Assembly (NCBI GenBank): GCA_014654705.1
Contig: JACVZY010000029.1
Coordinates: forward strand, 1-64,000
Length of the DNA: 64,000 bases
Source: Ignavibacteria bacterium
GTDB taxonomy: Bacteria > Bacteroidota > Ignavibacteria > Kapaibacteriales > UBA4661
Direction of reading: 5' to 3'
A program made the position numbers and the translations under genes. Positions 15,383 through 28,400 of this stretch are shown one piece after another; the first letter of the stretch is position 1, and each line of letters opens with the position of its first letter. The notes below the pieces were generated by a model that saw only the letters and a program-made list of their open reading frames with translations, searched no databases and was not told where the DNA came from.

Positions 15383-16360
15383 ATGAAAATGCTGGTCAAT
15401 AGCCTCCCTACGACCGCTCTTCCGGCGAGCAAACTCTTTCGCCCCAAAGTGCAGGCTCTGACTGCGCCGGACAAGTTACAGACGCTCATTGAGAACCGTT
15501 CGGTGCATACGATGAGTCACTGCGAGTTCAACCTCTTCGAGACGCACCGCCAAAGTGAACGTGTCTCGCTCACCTTCGGCAGCCTCACTTTTACGGCTAT
15601 GCTGCGCGGCAAAAAAGTGATGCACCTTTTTAACGGCAGGAATAATTTCGAGTACGTGCCGGGCGAATCCGTCATTGTGCCGGAGAACGAAGAAATGGTC
15701 ATCGATTTCCCCGAAGCGACGCCGGAGAACCCCACACAGTGCATTGCGCTCGTGATAGACCGCCAGAAAGTACAAGAAACGCTGGATATGCTGAACGAAC
15801 ACCACGCCAAAGTGGAAGCACACGACGAATGGGCAATCAATACCGAACGCTTCCATCTGCAAAACACACACGCCATGACCGGCGCAATAGACCGCTTAGT
15901 TTATATCTCCCAAGAACAGCACAAAGCCAAGGATATTCTCGCCAATTTTGCGCTCCAAGAATTACTCATTCGGCTTATGCAAACGCAAGCTCGCAGTGTG
16001 ATTCTGGACAATTACGGACGCTATTTGACCACACACCGCTTTGCTGCTGTGGTGGAGTACATCAAAGACCATCTCACCGAAGCGCTAACGATTGAGCGCC
16101 TCAGTGCTGTTGCGTATATGAGCCAGTCACATTTTTTTCGTAGCTTCAAGCAGGAATTTGGCATCTCGCCGATGGAATATATCATCCAAGAGCGTTTGGC
16201 ACTTGCAAAGCAGTACCTCGCAGCACCCACCGCAACAGTGACCGATGCTTGCTTCCGCTCAGGATTCAACAGTGTCAATTATTTTTGTACGCTCTTCAAA
16301 AAGCACGAAGGCGTTTCACCGAAAGCATATCGCCAGACTATCATAAAAGGACATTACTAA
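15383..16360 (+). CDS. AraC-family transcriptional regulator
   Basis: The 325-aa protein has an AraC_N-type sensing domain (about 30-200, with FGSLTFTAMLRGKKVMHLF and YVPGESVIVPENEEMVIDFPEA). Two C-terminal helix-turn-helix motifs follow in roughly the last 100 residues: LTIERLSAVAYMSQSHFFRSFKQEFGISPMEYI and VTDACFRSGFNSVNYFCTLFKKHEGVSPKAYRQ. Regulators with this N-domain are commonly encoded beside the DUF779/aldehyde dehydrogenase pair. Divergent orientation here suggests that it activates that operon in response to the aldehyde or its alcohol. The start is ATG at 15383 (MKMLVNS), because the upstream extension of the frame is hydrophobic and not family-like. It converges with the 4739-aa giant gene 60 bases away. 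Confidence 0.93.
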   Translation: MKMLVNSLPTTALPASKLFRPKVQALTAPDKLQTLIENRSVHTMSHCEFNLFETHRQSERVSLTFGSLTFTAMLRGKKVMHLFNGRNNFEYVPGESVIVPENEEMVIDFPEATPENPTQCIALVIDRQKVQETLDMLNEHHAKVEAHDEWAINTERFHLQNTHAMTGAIDRLVYISQEQHKAKDILANFALQELLIRLMQTQARSVILDNYGRYLTTHRFAAVVEYIKDHLTEALTIERLSAVAYMSQSHFFRSFKQEFGISPMEYIIQERLALAKQYLAAPTATVTDACFRSGFNSVNYFCTLFKKHEGVSPKAYRQTIIKGHY

Positions 16361-16420
16361 AAAACGTGCTGTGAACTACTTTTTATTGACGTGCTCAATC
16401 CACATTTTTTCAGCAGCGCT

Positions 16421-19400
16421 CTACCGCACCACTTCCACCTTACCTGTCGCCGTTTCCGTCGAAGTCGAAATGCGTAGTAAATAAGAACCGCTACTCAGCC
16501 AGCCCAGTTTGAAACTCATTTTGTGCAGACCTGCGGCTTGCACTTCACTTGCAAGGCGCTGCACTTCGTTCCCGCGAGCATCTATGAGCGACAGAGTAAC
16601 GAAATCATCCTTCGGTAATGAGTATGCTACTTCCACTTGCTCTTTTGCCGGATTGGGCGCAATGGCAGTAATAGCAACCGCTTGAGCCACCGTGCTAATA
16701 AGACGACGACCACCGGCAGTGGAAACCTTTGCCGTAAAGCTAAACAGCGTCGTATCGGCAGGCTCTTCCACAAAGACTTTACGTTCCCACGCCAGACGGG
16801 CGCTTGCGGTTGTTCCCCACTCCACACTTGCCAAATTGAGCAGTGTGCGATTGGTAGAACCTGCCACAGCTCGTGTTTCCGCCGTAGCCACAAATGAAGT
16901 TCTGCCGTCCCAGCGCGTATTGAAAAGAACATTTGCCGTTGTGCTACCTGTCGGGTCAGGCAGCAGCCTTGCGCCGCCGTTATTGGAAGCCAGCGAGAGT
17001 ACTTGGCGGTTGAACTGAATACGGGCAATAATTTCAGGTTGTGCAGCTTTGAAAAGCGCATCTAGTTTTTCTTTCGTTGCATCTTCGATATACACGTTCA
17101 GCCGGACAAGCGTACCGGGCGGCGCAGACTCCGGTTCTGCCTTGACACGGAGGGTTACTGCGGCATCATCAGGCTTTGGCAAACGTGCATAAGCAGTGAT
17201 ACCAGCGACAGCTACATCAACAATACTGCTATCTTTCGTGCTGTGTGCATCCACTCGCAATGCAGCACGTCTGACACCCTCTTCCGGCGCAGCAGCCCGA
17301 ATGGTAATGTATGCAGTCTCGCGCGGCGCTATCAGCAAACCACTCGCATCTTTAATCACAAAAGCCGTCTCACGCGGCGCACCCCGCACGGTCAATATCC
17401 GCACGGCATCTACTTGCATTGTGTGAATGGTGCTGCGGTTTGTTATCTCAATACTTTGCACCGATGCCTTGCCCACCCGTATCGTATCAAAATCCACCGC
17501 CTTCACCGAGAGTGCGCTGCCGCGACCGCGAAGTGCATCAGCAAAGGTTGCCACTCGCTGTGATCCTTGCGCATCGCGATAGTTCACTTGCAGCGTCGCC
17601 ACAATCGGCTCTGCTTCTTGTGGTGTGAACTCAATGCCCAGGACCAGTTCGCCATTCGGCAGAAGCGTCGTATCTTTCACAATGCCTGCCACTTGTTCGG
17701 TTTTTACTTTGAATGCAGGGTCACGCGAGATAATGCTCAATCCATTTTTCAGAATGGTGAGCGGATTCGGGCTGACGTTAATCAAAATGCCCCCCGGCAC
17801 GTCGCGGTTGTCTGCAATCGTCGTTTTTCCTGCATCCACCGTGCTGAAGGCAAGGTCAACACCTGCTGTGACAACGCGGAAGAACGCAGGAGTTGAAACG
17901 TTACTATTCTCGCTCACAGCGCCACGGTCGTTGCGAATCATTGCGCGAACGCTCCACTCATAGGATGCGCCACGCTCCAAGTTCCGCAGCACATAGATAG
18001 GTTCGCCTTCGTCGGGCTGCCCCAGCGTATCCACCCTTGCCGGAAGAGGTGCTGCGCCTTCCAGTTTCCACCAGCGTATTTCGTAGTCTGTCGCTCCTTC
18101 CACACGCGACCAGCGCAGCGTCAGATTCGGGCTGACATTGATGGCGCCGGGAGCCGGAGAAATAACCTCCGGCACAGCCAAAAGCACGTCCACGCTTGCT
18201 ACCGAGACCGACACACGAGCGGTTTCCAGCGTCATTCCGGGAACGGCTGGATTGGTAGCGCGACAGAAATACGTGCCGCTATTAACCCGCACAGCACTAT
18301 CTACCTTGAATGTGGGCAAGCGACCTGCCATGCCGCGAACAAGATTATCGTCTTTATACCATTGATGGACAGTGCTTGCGCCACTGATACCGGAGCGCAA
18401 TTCCAAAAGTGCACCGCGCTCCAGCACCGTATCACGCGCCACGCCCAAACGTCCTTGCGGAATATACTCGAAGAAACGAGGACTCCGAGTGAGTTTGGCA
18501 ATAGGCTCCAATGAACCAAATTCTATAAAATTATTTTCTACACTGAGCGTATCAATGGACGTGCGTAGCAGATTGGGCAAAGCCGTGAATCGGTTATTGG
18601 CGGCACGAATGGTGCGGAGACGGCTAGATTGTGCGAGTTCAAGCGGTAATGCACCCGTGAAACGATTGTTTTCTACGTTTAATTCCACAAGATTATCCCA
18701 CTGTACACCGCTTGGAAGCTCGCCCGACAAACCATTATTGGCAAGGCGCAGCGCCGTAAGCGACCGCCACGATGCGATACCGCGCGGCACCACGCCCGAC
18801 AACCGGTTTCTGCTCACATCCAGTTCGCGCAAGTTCGCCATACCTTCCCACTCCGGCGGAATTGCGCCGTCGAAGTCGTTTTGGCTCAGGTCGAAGATTT
18901 GAAGCGTCTGAGCTTGTGTTACGTTCGCGGTTGTTTTGGCAGCAGTTGGTTTTATGCCCACGATACCAAACTCGCGCGGCAACTGCCCAGATAAGCGGTT
19001 GTTGTTTAAGCGGAGTTCTCGCAAATTGGTCATTGCAGCGAGTTGCCACGGTATTTTGCCGCTAAACTGATTGCCGGAGAGGTTAATAATTTCGCCATTG
19101 TCGAGCGTCGATAGGCAAACAGGAATCTCGCCCGTGATATTATTGCTGCTTACATCAAAGCGGCGTAACCTCCGCCACGAACACACTACCTCAGCAAGCG
19201 AGCCGCTCAGTTGATTGCGCCGGGCATCAAATTCTTCCAAACGAACAAGCCCCGAAAAACTTGCCGGAATACCACCTGTGAAGCCGTTGCCCGACACATC
19301 CAGCACTTTTAATTCCGACAGCGCTCCCAGTGCAGGCGGCAGCGCTCCCCGCAAGCCCAACGAAGGTACGCGCACCGCCACAATGCGGTTACCGACCACT

Positions 19401-22400
19401 TCCACGCCCTGCCATTCGGTTATAGGCGTATTTGCTTTCCAATTCAGCATAGTTCCGCCTGCGGGCATGAGGCGAATAAACTCTGCCACTTGCGCTGAAT
19501 CTGCCTCCAATGATTGAACAAAGCGGAATGACTCACGCGAGACCGTCTCGCCAAGCGGTGAGGTAAGCTGTATGAAGCCCTGCGCTGTGCGGCTGACTCC
19601 AGAGGCAATGCTAATGCTCAGTTCCGTTGGCGAAAGAAGTCTGAATGTTGCCACAGGTACGCCACCGACTGCAACTGCACTGACGAGGCTGAAGTTTGCA
19701 CCCGTTACGATAATTGTCGTGCCACCATTGCCTGAAGCAGGGCTGAAGCTCGTTATTGCGGGCAAACCTCCTGCCAGATTAGCATTGATAATCACCCCAG
19801 TCGGTGTGGTAATGCCACCCACCGAAAGCAAATTCAAGCGCCCCGAAAGCGGCAACCCCGACGCATTAGCAGAAGGTGGCATCTGCACAACAATGCGCGT
19901 CGTGCCTTCCAAACGGAACGTTGCCCGTGTGCCGCCGATAGTAACGGCGCTGACCAAATCCAAATTGCTGCCCGTAATGACGATTTCTTCGCCGGAGGCG
20001 GCATCGATAGGCGTAACTTTCGTTACTTCGGGTGTGTTGATGATGCTGAACGCATTCTGTACCGCAACGGAGTTATAGGGTCCCAAAAACACAACCGTCG
20101 TTGCCGAAGAAGAGACCGTGCCGCCTGTGCCGGAAAGCAGATTTTGCTTGGGTAAAAGCAGCGTAATTTGCCCCGATGAAGAAGTCCGATATTCCGCTCT
20201 TCCTGTGCTGACGCTTGTTTTAAGCGAAATATCTGTTACCACATTCAGATTGGAGCCGCGCACTCGCACCTCGCCACCATTACCGACAATTTTATCAAGG
20301 AATTCTGTGACCTCAATTCGCTGCGACAAGTCAACACTGCCCGTTGTGGAGCCAGTTTCCAAACTTTTGTACGCGAACTTCGTAGCGCTTACCACGCGCA
20401 CTCCTCCTGATGCGACAATCACAATCGGCACCTCAGTTCCCATGCCGGCTACACGCGCCGGAACCGTTACCGTGAGCCGTGTCGAATCATTGCGCGTGAA
20501 ATTTGCGATTGCCGACGCATTTTCAGTACCAAAACGGACACTTTGAACCGTTGCAAAGCCTGTTCCACGCACGGTGATGATAGCACCGGTAGTTTCCACT
20601 GCCGGAGCAAAACTGGTAATGGTGGGCTGTGGCACAAAGACTACCGATGTTGTTGCCTGTACCGAACCACCCTCAGCATTCAGGCGTATTTGCGTATTGG
20701 TCGCGCCGGGCATTGCACCCGCAGGCACAACGAAGGTAATGCTGCCGTTGGGATTGATAGTAAAGTTCGTGATGACAACACCGCCAAACGTCAGCGTCGT
20801 TACGTTTTGCAAATTCTGTCCGGTAATTGTTACCGTCGCTCCGGGACCAGCCATTTGCGGGCTGACAGACTGAATGACGGGCGTGGGAACAAACGTAAAA
20901 ATACCATTGGAAGCAGTGCCGCCGTTCGGTCCGCCGAGCTGGATAGGACCGGAGTTGACATTGCCGACCGTTAGACTGATACCGGTGGAAGAAAGTACAC
21001 GGAAATCTGCCACCGGAACAGTGCCGATAGCCACCGAATTGACACCCGTAAGATTCTCACCAACAACCAATACAACCGTTTCGGCGCCCCCTCGCTCAGG
21101 AGAAAAACTTGTAATGCGTGGCAGAAGTATCGGCGTAGAATCTCCCGGAGCGGGTGCAGCACCGGCAACAGCAAAGAAACGCTGTGCGCCCACGCTGCCC
21201 GCAGGAATGCCATCGCTCACAACTGCCTGTGCAGAAGCAACATTTTGCAGCGTTCCGCCGATGTTTTGATAGGTTCCGCTCTTCGTGGAGCCGGAAGCCA
21301 CACGGGTATTATCGTTCACCCCTGTGCGAATCAGCCCAATTTGTGCGCCCGTCAAATCTCCTGCAAGCGGTGTCCACGTCCAATACTCTGTCTTGCTCAG
21401 TGCGCCCGTCAAACCGATGCCCGAACTTCCGCCTGAACCAACATTAAACGCCTCTATCGCAAGAGTTGGCGACACACTGCCTGTTGTCACACCCTGCACA
21501 AACGCGGGCAAATACTGCACACCTTTGCCAACGGGGTACATCCACAATCGCCCATCAGCAGGCGTGAGATTGGGCGGTAGCACACGCGCAACACTACCCA
21601 CCACAAACGACCCCAACGAACCACCCGACAATGCGGTATCAGCGGTGCCGGCAAGCGTCAGCACTTGACCGCTTGGTACGACGACATTTCCTCTGCCCAG
21701 CACCAGCGAACCTGTCAAATGAAGATTTCCCTCAAGAGTCAAGTTTACCCCCATACGCTGCATAGTAAGGCTGCCCAGCATACTTACCCCCGAACCATTA
21801 TCGAAGAGGACGCTTCCAGAAATTGTACCGGAACCTGTCACGGCAAGCGCATTCGTGGAATCCGTACCCAAGCGGCTTGCCGTCAGCGTTATACTGCCAC
21901 CAAGCGTGAGTCCGTTATTTGCGCCAAAGCGAAGAATACTACCGTTCACTGCGGTTAAGGCACCCTGAATACTTTTGCTATTATTCAAGCGCACCGATGC
22001 TGAATCTATGCGCACTGATGCTGAAAACGCGGGTGGGAATTCGGTATCGGAAGTTACACGATTTGAGCCGCCACGATATTCCAGCGTTGCATTGCCCCCA
22101 AGATATTGTACCCCCCCGACGCTTGAGACAGCGCCCGTTCCTTCCAAGCGCAAGCGACCACCGTCATTGACTCTAAGTGAGCCTTGTACGGTCAGCACTC
22201 TGCCCGTGGCAACAGCAAGGACACTACCGTTTTCGACCTGCATCGTAACACCCGCACCAATAGTAGCGCCGGCAGTGAACGTAGCAGTCCGCGCATTAGA
22301 AACATAAAAATTGTGTCCGGGCGTAGAGAAATTACTTGCTGTGATACCACCACCACCGGGCAGAGTATTCCAATTTGCTGGATTATCTGCCGCTCCCGAT

Positions 22401-25400
22401 TGATAATAAAATTCCGATGCCGAGGCAACTAACATAAAAGACACGGCAGAAGCTGCCATACCAGCGGGCGTGGTAACGGAAACAGGCGCATTCGGCGCTC
22501 CCACCGGAACAATCGCCGTAATCTGCGTTGGAGAAACAACGGTAAAGGACGTAGCGTTCAATCCACCGAACTGTACTTGCGTTGTGCCGATAAAACCAGT
22601 TCCGGTAATCGTAATCATTGACCCCGCAGCAGCAACCATGGGCGAAATAGCCGTTACCGTTGGCGGCGCAAAGAACGAATACACCCCTAGCACGGCAGTA
22701 CCGCCGGGAGTTGTTACGTTGACATTGCCTGTTGCTCCGCCTGCCGCTACCACAGCCGTTATCTGCGTCGCGGATACAAACGCAAACGATGCCGCCGGAA
22801 CCCCGCCAAAGCTCACACCCGTTACCCCTGTGAAGTTCGTACCGTTAATTGTTATCGTCGCGCCTGCCAATGAGCCTGTGGGCGTGAAGTTCGTGATGGT
22901 AGGCGGTGCTTGGTTGATGGTGATGCTGAATGGAGCGGCATTGAACGTGCCCGCACCGTTACTTGCCTGCACGGTAATTGGTCCGAATGTCCCCCCAACG
23001 CTCGGCGTTCCCGCAATCTCACCCGTAGCCGCATTCAGTGTCAAGCCCGTTGGCAGCGTTCCGGCAACCACACTGTAGGTCGGTGTCGGTGAGCCATTTG
23101 CCGCCATCACATAGCTATACGCCGTGCCGACGTTCCCGCTTGGCGGTGTTTGCGCTGTAAAAGCCGTTGGTGCTGTGGGTGTGGCGGCAATGGTAATGCT
23201 CAAGGAAACAGTATTCACATTACCAAAGGCATTTTGTGCTTTTATGACAATACTGCTCGATACGCCCGCAGCAGTCGGTGTGCCGGAGAGAACGCCGCTT
23301 GCCGAAAGTGTTAAGCCCGCCGGAAGCGCCCCCGAAACAAGCGAGTATGTGGGAGCTGGATAGCCATCGGCAGAAATCACGTAGGAATATGCCACGCCAA
23401 CAGCTCCACTTGGCGGAGTCTGCGCAGTGAAGGTGGTGGGAGCAGCATTAACCGTGATGTTGAACGGCGCAGAATTAACCGAACCCGAACCATTCATTGC
23501 CGAAAGCGTTATCGGACCAAATACCCCCGCAACCGACGGAACACCAGAGAGCAAACCATTGGAGCCGTTCAAGGTTAGCCCCGTTGGGAACGCCCCAGAC
23601 ACAAGGCTAAACGATGGCGCAGGCGAACCGTTTGCCGCAAAGGTATAAGCGTATGGACTTGCAACTAAGCCGTTTGGAGGGGATTGGGCGATGAAAAGTG
23701 TCGGTGCGCTGCCTGTTGCAGCAATAGTAATGCTAAATGCTGAGGTATTGACACTACCCGCACCGTTACTTGCTTGAACGGTTATCGGTCCAAACATGCC
23801 CGCCACAGTCGGTGTACCGGAAATCACGCCCGCACCGCTCAACGTCAAGCCCGTAGGCAATGTGCCGGAAACAAGACTATACGTCGGCGCTGGCAGACCG
23901 TTTGCTGCAAGAGCATAGTTGTACGGTGTTCCGACAACACCACTGCCGGGCGTTTGCGCGGAAAATGAGGTCGGAGCGCCGTTAATAGTCATCGTAAAAG
24001 GTGTAGAACCAAGCGAACCGGAGCCGTTACTTGCTTGCACGGTAATTGGTCCGTAACTACCCGAGACGGTTGGCGTGCCTGTGATTTCCCCTGTTACTGC
24101 GTTCAGCGTCAGTCCGGGCGGTAGCGCGCCGGAGGCAACGCTAAAAGTCGGTGAGGGAAAACCGTTTGCAGCAAAGGTGTAGCTATACGGCGTACCGCTT
24201 GTGCCAACCGTAGGCATTTGTGCGCTGAACGCCGTCGGTGAGGAGGGCGCTCCGGCAATGGTTATCGAAAAGCTATTGGAATTGAGTGAACCCGCACCAT
24301 TGCTTGCGCTGATAATTGTTACGCCAAACACACCCGCCATTGTCGGTGTACCCGAAAGTTCACCTGTTGCACTGTTCAAGCTTAATCCCGGAGGCAATAC
24401 ACCCGAAAAAACAGCGTAGGTAGGAACGGGAAAACCATTCGCCGTGAAGAAATAGCTATAAGGCGTTCCGACTACCCCGCTCACGAGTGCGGCAGCAAAA
24501 ACAGTCGGCGCACCACTAACGGTAATCGTAGCCGGAGCGGAGTTGAACGCACCCGCCACATTACTTGCACGAATAACAATGCCGCTATATGTGCCGCCGG
24601 CGGTCGGCGTGCCCAAGAGTTGCCCGTTTGCGCTGTTGAGCGTCAGTCCGGGCGGAAGCGTTCCGGCAAAAAGGCTATACGTGGGCGCGGGAGAACCGTT
24701 GGCAGCATAAAAATAATTGTACACCGCGCCAACTGTTCCCGCAGGCGGTGCTTGTGCCGTAAATGCTGATGGCGCGGTATTGATGGCAATTGAAAATGGC
24801 GCGGTGTCAAATGTTCCCATCATATTCGTTGCGCGAATCGTGATTGGACCAAATGTTCCGGTTGCCGTTGGTGTTCCCGAAATTTCCCCCGTAGCGGCGT
24901 TCAATGTTACGCCTGTCGGAAGCGTACCCGACTGCACAGAATATGTGGGTGCAGGGAAACCATTTGCCGTAAAAATGTACGAGTACGTCAGCCCCAACGC
25001 GCCCGATGGCGGTGTTTGAGCGCTAAAGGCTGTGGGCGCAACGTTCATTTGAATCGTAAAAGGCGCAGTATCGAATGTTCCGGCAATGTTAGCAGCGCGA
25101 ACGACTATCGGACCAAACGAGCCGGAGACGGTCGGCGTTCCCGACAGCACACCCGCAGCACTCAGAGTCAATCCTGTGGGCAATGTTCCCGAAAAGACCG
25201 AATACGTCGGCGCGGGAAAACCATCAGCAACAAACGTATATCCGGCATAAACAACGCTCGGTGTTCCCCCGGACGGCGTTTGCGCAGAAAAAGCAGTTGG
25301 TGCGGCGTTGATGGTGATGGTGAAGGGCGTACAATCAAAGGTTCCGCCAATATTCGTGGCGCGAATGACGATTGCTCCGGACACGCCGCCTGCTCCCGTT

Positions 25401-28400
25401 GGCGTACCACTGAGAACGCCAGCAGCACTTAATGTTAATCCCGCCGGAAGCGTTCCCGAAAAGACCGAGTACGTCGGCGCGGGAGTTCCGTTGGCAACAA
25501 AAGTGTACGTGTATGCACTGCCCACCACGCCTGTTGGCGGTGTTTGTGCGCTAAAGGCGGTCGGCGGAACAGCGAAGGTAAATCCTGCGAGATTTGCAGT
25601 GCCGCCGGGCGTGGTAACGGTAACGTTTCCGCTTGCACCAGCGCCTACAACTGCCGTAATTTGGGTAGGTGAATTCACAACAAAAGAAGCGGCGTTTGTT
25701 CCTCCGAACTGTACGATTGAAGCGTTGTTAAAATTTGTACCCGTGATTGTTACCGTCGCTCCGGCAATGGCACTGGTCGGTAAAAAGCCTGTAATGGTCG
25801 GTGCCGGGGGCGGCGCAGGAGTTCCGTAAAGTACAACGCGATTGTTATTCCATTCCGACGAAATTAAAACATTGTCGCCAGGAACATACGTTAAAAACTG
25901 CCCTAGATTCATGCCTGTTTGCGAAGTCGCCGCAACGTTGGTAGTAAAGGTTGTTTGCCCGAATACTCGGTCTGCCGATGCTCCATTCGCCTTTGCCAAA
26001 GCATTATTGAAGCCAAGAATACGATTATTGCTCCTATCATTGACAAAGAGATCTCCGGCAGGTGACATAGCAAGACCACCTGGGAAATTCATTGCTGTTG
26101 CGGAAACTGCAGCGCTATTGGTTGTAAATAATGTCTGCCCAAGAACTCCATCAGCATTTGCACCATTGGGTTTTGAAGCGGCACTGTTGTAACGCAAAAC
26201 ACGGTTCGCATTGACATCAGCAACGTAGAGGTTTCCGGCAGCATCAATCGCAAGGCTAATCGGGGCATTCATGCCTGACTGTGAAAGGCTTGGTGCAGAG
26301 GAAGTAAAATTGGGCTGCCCCAAGACGGCTGAAGCATTTGCGCCATTTCCAAGGGAAGAAGCATTATCAAAACGCAAAACTCGATTGCTCAGAAAATCAG
26401 CAACCCACAATCGTCCACTGGCTTCGAGAGCCAGCCCATGTGGCTGATTCATGCCGTTTTGTAAAGCTGCCGCAGCATTAGAAGTAAAATTGGGCTGCCC
26501 CAGCACTTGCGTAGCATTAGTCTGATTAGTGGCAATCGCGTGAGCAGCAGCAAAACGGAGAACACGGTTGTTGAGGTAATCTGAAACCCACAAATCTCCA
26601 TTTGATGGATCAACAATAATATCAGTTGGCTGATTCAAACTACTTGCTGACAAGCCGCCGTTATTCGCAACGGCACTTGTAAAATTAGGCTGTCCAAACA
26701 CGAGTTGTGCTGTAGGATTATTCGCCGTTACGGGGTACGCATAGCGCAAGATGCGATTATTAAGACGGTCGGCAACGTAGAGTTTTCCTCGCGCCACGTC
26801 CACCGCCACGCCTTCGGGAAAATTCAAACCTGTGGAAGTAGTCGCAGCGACATTTGAGGTGAAGTTCGGCTGTCCAACAACGAACGTACCGTCAAAGCCA
26901 AAACCTGTGGCACTTGTCCCGGTGCCGACGGGCGTGGTAACGGAAATAATTCCACCACCGCCCAGTACAGGAACCGTCGTGGTTATCTGCGTTGCGGAAA
27001 CAACGGTAAATCCGACACTCTGACTCCCGATTTGCACCGCAGTCGCACCAGTGAAGCCATTTCCATTGATAGTGATGGTTGCTCCGGCTTGAGCGGTAGC
27101 TGGCACAAAACCGCTAATCGTCGGCGGTACAAGAAAGGAGAATCCAGCAAGATTTGCCGTACCTGCGGGCGTTGTAACGCTTACGTTTCCGCTTGCACCA
27201 CCAGCAGCGACAACAGCCGTAATCTGCGTTGCCGACACAATCGTAAACGAGGCAGCATTTACTCCACCAAACTGCACTTGGGTTGTGCCAGTGAAATTTG
27301 TGCCGTTTATCGTTACCGTTGCACCCGCTATGGCGCTTGTGGGTGTGAAGCCGGAAATAGTCGGCGCAGGGGTAGCAAAAGTAGGACCAAAGACAAGAAC
27401 GCGATGATTCCCTTGGTCTGCGATAAACGTCTGCCCCGCAGCACTTACGGCAACGTCACGTAAACCATTCAATTTTGATTGCGTCAGACCGCTGGTGAGG
27501 GTTATGAAATCAGGCTGCCCAATGACGGCATCGGGAGCCGCACCGGAGGTTTTACTATTCACATTTCGATAGATAAGCACACGGTTATTTGCTACGTCCG
27601 CAAGAAACAAATCCGTTCCGTTGGTGTACAAATCCTGAGGAAAATTTAAGCCGAGTGTAGAATTGGGACTGTTCGCAGCACCCGTTCCCATCGTTGGCTG
27701 CCCCAGCACAACGCTTGCAGCCATGCCTGTTGTATAGGGCGCATCGAACCTTAAAATTCGGTGGTTAGAAATATCGCTCACATAGATGGACGTTCCGACA
27801 ATTGCAACATCGCCGACGGTACCGGTTCTTGTGGCACTTGGCGCAACGACATTATTCGTCGTAAAATCCGGTACACCGATGGCGAGGGAAGCAGCGAGAA
27901 ATGTGCTCAAGGGCGCATTAAATCGCAGCAGACGACGATTTGCTTGGTCGGCAACCCACAGATTGCCCGAAGCATCCAGACGCGGAGCGTAGGGATTGAA
28001 TAGGTTTTGTGAACTCACCCCTGCACCATTCGCCGTGAAATTCGGCTGCCCCAAAACAAGTGTCGCAGATGCTCCGTTGGCAGCAGTATGCGCCGAGGGA
28101 ATCATAACCATGCGATTGTTCAAAATATCCGAAATCCACAAGTCACCGCCCGTGCCGACGTTCATCGTAAATGGTCCATTGAAGACGGCTGCACCAGTTG
28201 TGCCGCCGCCATTAGCAAGACCGCTCGTAAAATTCACCTGCCCAAAGACTGCTTCGGGCAGTTGGGAATTTTGCGTTATCGGCAAGCTAAAGCGCATGAC
28301 GCGGTGATTGCCAAATTCTGCGACATAGAGTTTATTGTTCGTGGCATCAATAGCCATGCCGTTGGGCGTAGTAAACTTATTGTTGAGCGTGCCGGGAGTT

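Noticed and set aside
22470-25829. Series of long plus-strand frames across the Ig-like repeats
   Set aside because: They repeat with the 265-base unit and read as low-complexity Val/Pro/Ala; they are antisense shadows of the repeat array.
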